Assembly: GCA_965248715.1 (NCBI GenBank)
Contig: CBDFKB010000008.1
Location: 1,674,001 to 1,738,000 of the forward strand
Source of the DNA: CBDFKB01 sp965248715
GTDB lineage: Bacteria > Pseudomonadota > Alphaproteobacteria > Rhizobiales > Rhizobiaceae
DNA: 64,000 bases
Reading direction: 5' to 3'
Of the stretch, positions 60,580-64,000 are shown piece by piece. Position numbers and translations under genes: made by a program. The notes under the pieces are model-generated. The model was given only the letters and a program-made list of their open reading frames with translations, had not been told where the DNA came from and ran no database searches. Numbering within the stretch: the stretch's first letter is position 1; every line of letters begins with the position of its first letter.

Positions 60580-62912
60580 CACGACGGCCTCGCCATCTTC
60601 CGGGCTGCGTTGCGCCACAACCTAGCGGTCAGATACACCATGGCCGCAAACATCAGCAACAAGAAGCCAAGGGTCAGATAACGTTCGGCCGGGGTCGCGG
60701 TTTGCGGCAAACTAAGCGCGACACGATTTTTCAACGCTACCACGGCAGCAGCTTCTGCACTCGGTGCAGCAGCCGTCAACATCGCCACATTTGCCATCGC
60801 CTGTTTCAGCATTGCTTGGTCACCCGTAATATCAAAGCTGATATTCTCGTCGAACACTTTGTTGAAATCCCAGCCATCGGGAAGGTTGAGCGGCACGTCG
60901 GCGGTATTTAACGCCTCGCCTTGCGGCCTCGACTTGTTGATGTCGAGCGCCACCAAACTGGTCATGCGCGAGACCAAATGGTGGGCGAGCGCCACCTTCT
61001 CGACCGCGCGGTCGGCACCGTCATAGTCGCCGGTAATCGACTTGCGGGCCTCGATCGAGGCAATCTTGCGCCTTGCCCATAATTTGCCGATGCCCTCGCC
61101 CTGGGCGGCTCCGGCCAGGTCGAGATCGACCTGCCAAGGCTGGTCGCCGAACATACCGGTGAGCATCAGTTGGCCTTCGGCCTTCGGCATCAACGCCGCC
61201 AGCACCACCGGTTCACCAAAATAAAGATCGGGCAGCGGATCGGGGCTCATTTCCATCAACTGGCCATTGGCGATACGCACATTGAGGTTGGTCACCACCG
61301 GATTGCGCAGCTTTTCGAACAGTTCGGTCATGCGTTCGAGGACCTGCACTTCGGAGCCAATATGGGTGAACGTGCCACGACCGATTTCGGCAGCTCGGTT
61401 CATGAAGAACGAGTTTGGTGCCGAGCCGATACCAACCGTAAATACCCGGCTGCGCCCGCGCCCGCGGGCGATCTCATCAAACAATTCCTGTTCATTGCCA
61501 ATCGCGCCATCGGTCAGGAACACAACCTGGCGCACGTGGCTGGTGTTGCCCGCATCGGCATCGGCCAGCGCCATTTGAAGTGCTGGCAACATCATGGTGC
61601 CACCATCCGCCGTCAACCGGCTGACGAAACTTTGCGCGACGCTGGTATTGACCAAATTGGCCTCGACCGGCAGCGGAAACAATATCTCATAGGTATCGTC
61701 AAAACGAACGATATTGAAGCGGTCAATTGGCTCCAAGTTCTGGATCGCCAAAGCCAGGCTCTGTTTGGCCTGCTCCATTGAGGGTCCCGCCATCGACCCA
61801 GAATTGTCGATGACGAATATCACTTCCCGGGGAATTTTCTTGCGCTGGTCCGGTTTGGTTGCCGGTGGGGTTACAAATGCCAGGATATAGTCGCCATCGG
61901 GCCCACTTTCCTTAAACAGCGCCGCTGAAGGAGACTTTCCCAACGCCTTCCAGGAAAGTTCGAAATCCTTGTCGGCCGGCACCTCGCCCTTAGCCAAGGT
62001 CAGCACACGGGTCTGCCGATCCTCTTCCCGTTCGACGATCGCATGGTGATGGCTAACCACTTCGCCCAATCGGAATCCAGCCGCCAGGCGGACATTAAGA
62101 GCGATCGGATTGATCTTTCCGTAAATCTTTGGATCGAGCACTGGCGGCTCGATTTTGTCACGGTCGGGAACCGGATCGGTGGTTTGGCCCCATCCGGTAC
62201 CGTTTGAGAAATCGACGTTTTGTACGATCGGTTTCGGGTTAAAACGCGGTGCCACCACCATGGGAAAACGCAACGAGAATTCGCCACCCGACTGGTGCAC
62301 CGCTTCTTGATATTCGATCTGCACGATAACGGTTTCGCCAGGGCCGATATTAGCGACCGAATTGGTAAAAATATTGGCGCGCTCCTGTTCGAGCAATGCT
62401 GCCTTCCTGCCTTCGCGCTTGGCCTGCTCGTAAATCTGGCGGGCCTCCTGGCGAGGCTTAATGATACCTTCTATCAGCCGCGTGCCGATCTGCATTTTCA
62501 GCCGGTCGACCGCCGCCTGTTCGGGCAGTGGAAACACATATACGCCCTCGGTCCAGCCATCGCTTGGGTTTTCAAAGCGTTGGGTAACTTTGATACGGGC
62601 GATCGGGCCAGAGATACGAATGTCCACGTCGGTGGCAAGGCGCGGCGCTTCGACATACCAGCCTTCGCGTTTCGATGGCAGCAGCAAGCCGCCCGAATTC
62701 ATATCGTTGGGCCTGACCAGCGCGGCGCTGACCAGCGCAGTGCCGTCGGGAGCCGTGGCGGTCTGGGCGACAGCGCTCGACCATACGGCAACGCCGGCCA
62801 AAATGGTCGCGAGCAGCACCACTACTAGAACGGATTTCGGCCAGCCATTCTGCTGCGCCAAAACATCGTTGTTGAAATTACTCACTTGATCAATTCTTGG
62901 GTGAAAAGACAT
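60579..62912 (-). CDS. Marine proteobacterial sortase target protein (VIT-vWA, LPQTA signal)
   Basis: A 777-residue surface protein. Order: membrane/signal segment (27-50), VIT domain (about 80-225; GGLLLPSKREGWYV, FENPSDGWTEGVYVFPLP), von Willebrand A domain (about 360-540) with MIDAS residues D369, S371, S373 in VIDNSGSM, then a C-terminal sorting signal: LPQTAT at 735-740, a hydrophobic helix (YLTLGFLLLMFAAMVYL) and a basic tail. This matches the dedicated substrate of class GN sortase, with vWA/VIT as in inter-alpha-trypsin inhibitor heavy chains. Translationally coupled to the sortase. Confidence 0.93.
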   Translation of the reverse strand: MSFHPRIDQVSNFNNDVLAQQNGWPKSVLVVVLLATILAGVAVWSSAVAQTATAPDGTALVSAALVRPNDMNSGGLLLPSKREGWYVEAPRLATDVDIRISGPIARIKVTQRFENPSDGWTEGVYVFPLPEQAAVDRLKMQIGTRLIEGIIKPRQEARQIYEQAKREGRKAALLEQERANIFTNSVANIGPGETVIVQIEYQEAVHQSGGEFSLRFPMVVAPRFNPKPIVQNVDFSNGTGWGQTTDPVPDRDKIEPPVLDPKIYGKINPIALNVRLAAGFRLGEVVSHHHAIVEREEDRQTRVLTLAKGEVPADKDFELSWKALGKSPSAALFKESGPDGDYILAFVTPPATKPDQRKKIPREVIFVIDNSGSMAGPSMEQAKQSLALAIQNLEPIDRFNIVRFDDTYEILFPLPVEANLVNTSVAQSFVSRLTADGGTMMLPALQMALADADAGNTSHVRQVVFLTDGAIGNEQELFDEIARGRGRSRVFTVGIGSAPNSFFMNRAAEIGRGTFTHIGSEVQVLERMTELFEKLRNPVVTNLNVRIANGQLMEMSPDPLPDLYFGEPVVLAALMPKAEGQLMLTGMFGDQPWQVDLDLAGAAQGEGIGKLWARRKIASIEARKSITGDYDGADRAVEKVALAHHLVSRMTSLVALDINKSRPQGEALNTADVPLNLPDGWDFNKVFDENISFDITGDQAMLKQAMANVAMLTAAAPSAEAAAVVALKNRVALSLPQTATPAERYLTLGFLLLMFAAMVYLTARLWRNAARKMARPS

Positions 62913-63033
62913 GGAAATCCCCTACCATCGTAATTTTAAACGGTGTTCCACGCAAACCGGGCCGGGTTATGCCGAAATTGCGGCTTTCCACGACATTTGT
63001 TGTGGTTAGAATGTGGCGGGGCCATTTACGATC

Positions 63034-63183
63034 ACCTGAGCACCGCTAAAAACCCTTCTTTTGGGTCCTGGGAGCAATTTTTCGTTTTTGCGTTCCTCAA
63101 ATATTTCAACATATTATCCGGTACTCGAAACTTCAAAATCACACCCAGCCCAACAAAATCGAGGGTTTTTGGCAGGTGCTCAC
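63034..63183. repeat. Family D palindromic repeat, copy 2
   Basis: Second copy of the element at 24596-24746, with inverted ends (CTGAGCACCGCTAAAAACCC at left; GGGTTTTTGGCAGGTGCTCA at right). The right end supplies the stop codon (TGA on the complement, 63180-63182) of the SCO-family gene. Confidence 0.82.
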
Positions 63184-63782
63184 CTGCTGTCAGCAAGTCG
63201 GCGCAGTTTTGCCAACGCCGCTTCGCGCGCCTCGCCCCAGGCGATGGTGCTGGCGAGATGGCCCTTTGCGTCTATCAAAAAGACCGTTGCGGTGTGGTCG
63301 ACGGTGTAGTCGTTGTCACCGGTCGCAACCTTGTCGACATAGACGTTGTAGGCCAAAATGATCGCATTAATCGCTTCAGGGGCATCAACCGGCGCGGTGA
63401 TAGCGGTGATCCGTGGGTCAAACGCAGAAAGATATTCGGCCAACACGGTTGGCGTGTCACGTGCCGGATCCACGGTAACAAAATAAAAATCAATATTGCC
63501 CGCCAGTTCGCCTAAATCGGCCAGCCAACCGCTGGCTTCATACAAGGTTGTCGGACACACTTGCGGGCAATGGGTAAAGCCGAAAAACAACACATGGGAA
63601 CGACCGAGCAAATCACCATCGGTAATCGGCGCACCGTGCCCGTCGATCAGCTCGAACGGGCCACCGAGGCTGATCGCGCTGCGATTTGCGGGAAATTGAG
63701 CCGATCGTGTTGACGCATAAAGCACCCACACTGTCAGCACCGCCGCCGCAATCCATAAAACTATTCGCAGATTTCGCATCAA
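63180..63782 (-). CDS. SCO1/SenC family copper chaperone
   Basis: A 200-residue membrane-anchored thioredoxin-fold protein. Copper ligands: the CxxxC motif FTHCPQVCPTTL and a distal His in YTVDHTATVFLI. N-terminal helix (IVLWIAAAVLTVWVLYA) anchors it to the periplasmic face. SCO proteins deliver copper to the CuA site of cytochrome c oxidase. Its stop codon lies in the end of a family D repeat, so the native C-terminus may have been altered by a few residues. Confidence 0.92.
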   Translation of the reverse strand: MMRNLRIVLWIAAAVLTVWVLYASTRSAQFPANRSAISLGGPFELIDGHGAPITDGDLLGRSHVLFFGFTHCPQVCPTTLYEASGWLADLGELAGNIDFYFVTVDPARDTPTVLAEYLSAFDPRITAITAPVDAPEAINAIILAYNVYVDKVATGDNDYTVDHTATVFLIDAKGHLASTIAWGEAREAALAKLRRLADSR

Positions 63783-63935
63783 GATGGCCGATCGTCGTTA
63801 TACAACGTCACCGTTTCTTCGAAACGCTACCCGCTCCAACAGTTTTTTTTTGACCGATTTCCTCATCCTTTTGATGGTGTCATCAATAGGAAAAGGCTCA
63901 AATGCCAAAGGAATTGCGGTGAACATGTAGTAGCC

Positions 63936-64000
63936 CTACCAGTTGAAGGTAGCGCTGGCGCTGAAAATGCCAAGGTCGGAATCGATCGAGCCGGCAAAGG
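63936..64000 (-). CDS. Partial outer-membrane protein C-terminus
   Basis: Only the last 20 codons are in the window (FAGSIDSDLGIFSASATFNW then TAG). Alternating hydrophobic and polar residues ending in Trp is the usual signature of the last strand of a beta-barrel that the BAM complex recognises. The gene begins beyond the right edge. Family unknown. Confidence 0.4.
   Translation of the reverse strand, partial: FAGSIDSDLGIFSASATFNW

Noticed and set aside
62220..62828. 202-codon frame antisense to the sortase target gene
   Set aside because: Shadow of the VIT domain coding sequence on the other strand.

Overview
The window looks like the chromosome of a Gram-negative alphaproteobacterium of the Hyphomicrobiales (Rhizobiales) type, probably marine. 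Evidence: an F1F0-ATPase zeta-type inhibitor gene (DUF1476); the orders purC-purS-purQ-purL-bolA-grxD and lptF-lptG-lptD-surA-pdxA-rsmA-gmk-yicC-mltG-fabF; a class GN sortase with its 'marine proteobacterial sortase target' protein; and intergenic hairpins whose core resembles a repeat common in rhizobial genomes. No rRNA, tRNA or CRISPR array was seen.

Layout. 1-3021: a partial gene, a lipoprotein with a possible permuted papain-like His/Cys pair, an HpcH/HpaI aldolase and the ATPase inhibitor. 3328-8805: purine synthesis genes with a lipoprotein gene wedged between purQ and purL, then bolA, a tiny membrane ORF and grxD. 8882-9521: a decayed aquaporin gene. 9988-23437: two divergent operons. 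The leftward one is cyclase-like hydrolase, FAD oxidoreductase, MarR, IorA, IorB; the rightward one is a paralogous FAD oxidoreductase plus a complete peptide/opine/nickel-type ABC importer. Together they look like an uptake-and-oxidation island of unknown substrate. 23692-32428: housekeeping and metabolic genes (ttcA, rpsD, an SHMT-like PLP enzyme, a KAS III-like condensing enzyme, murI, an RNA methyltransferase, a haloacid dehalogenase, icd). 32665-37886: accessory stretch with a Tat-dependent nitroreductase/MarR pair behind three operator-like palindromes, a GFA-family gene, a crotonase, a deletion scar joining an aldehyde dehydrogenase fragment to a frameshifted malonyl-CoA decarboxylase fragment, and a CueR-type regulator. 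38269-44420: ndk, a GST, an ABC-F ATPase, a methyltransferase, holC, pepA. 44903-58132: envelope genes from LPS transport to fatty acid synthesis, interrupted by a two-gene membrane cassette. 58420-64000: an IS630 remnant, a PH-domain membrane protein, the sortase/target pair, a SCO-family copper chaperone and the end of a probable outer-membrane protein.

The most striking feature is the repeat content: five families of short palindromic elements, most bounded by CTAG. One family (about eleven units of roughly 100 bp) has two hairpins whose arms differ between units but stay complementary. The IS630 remnant is also bounded by CTAG, the known IS630 target, so the repeats may be IS630-mobilised MITE-like elements. 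In two cases the stop codon of a neighbouring gene is the TAG of the boundary CTAG.
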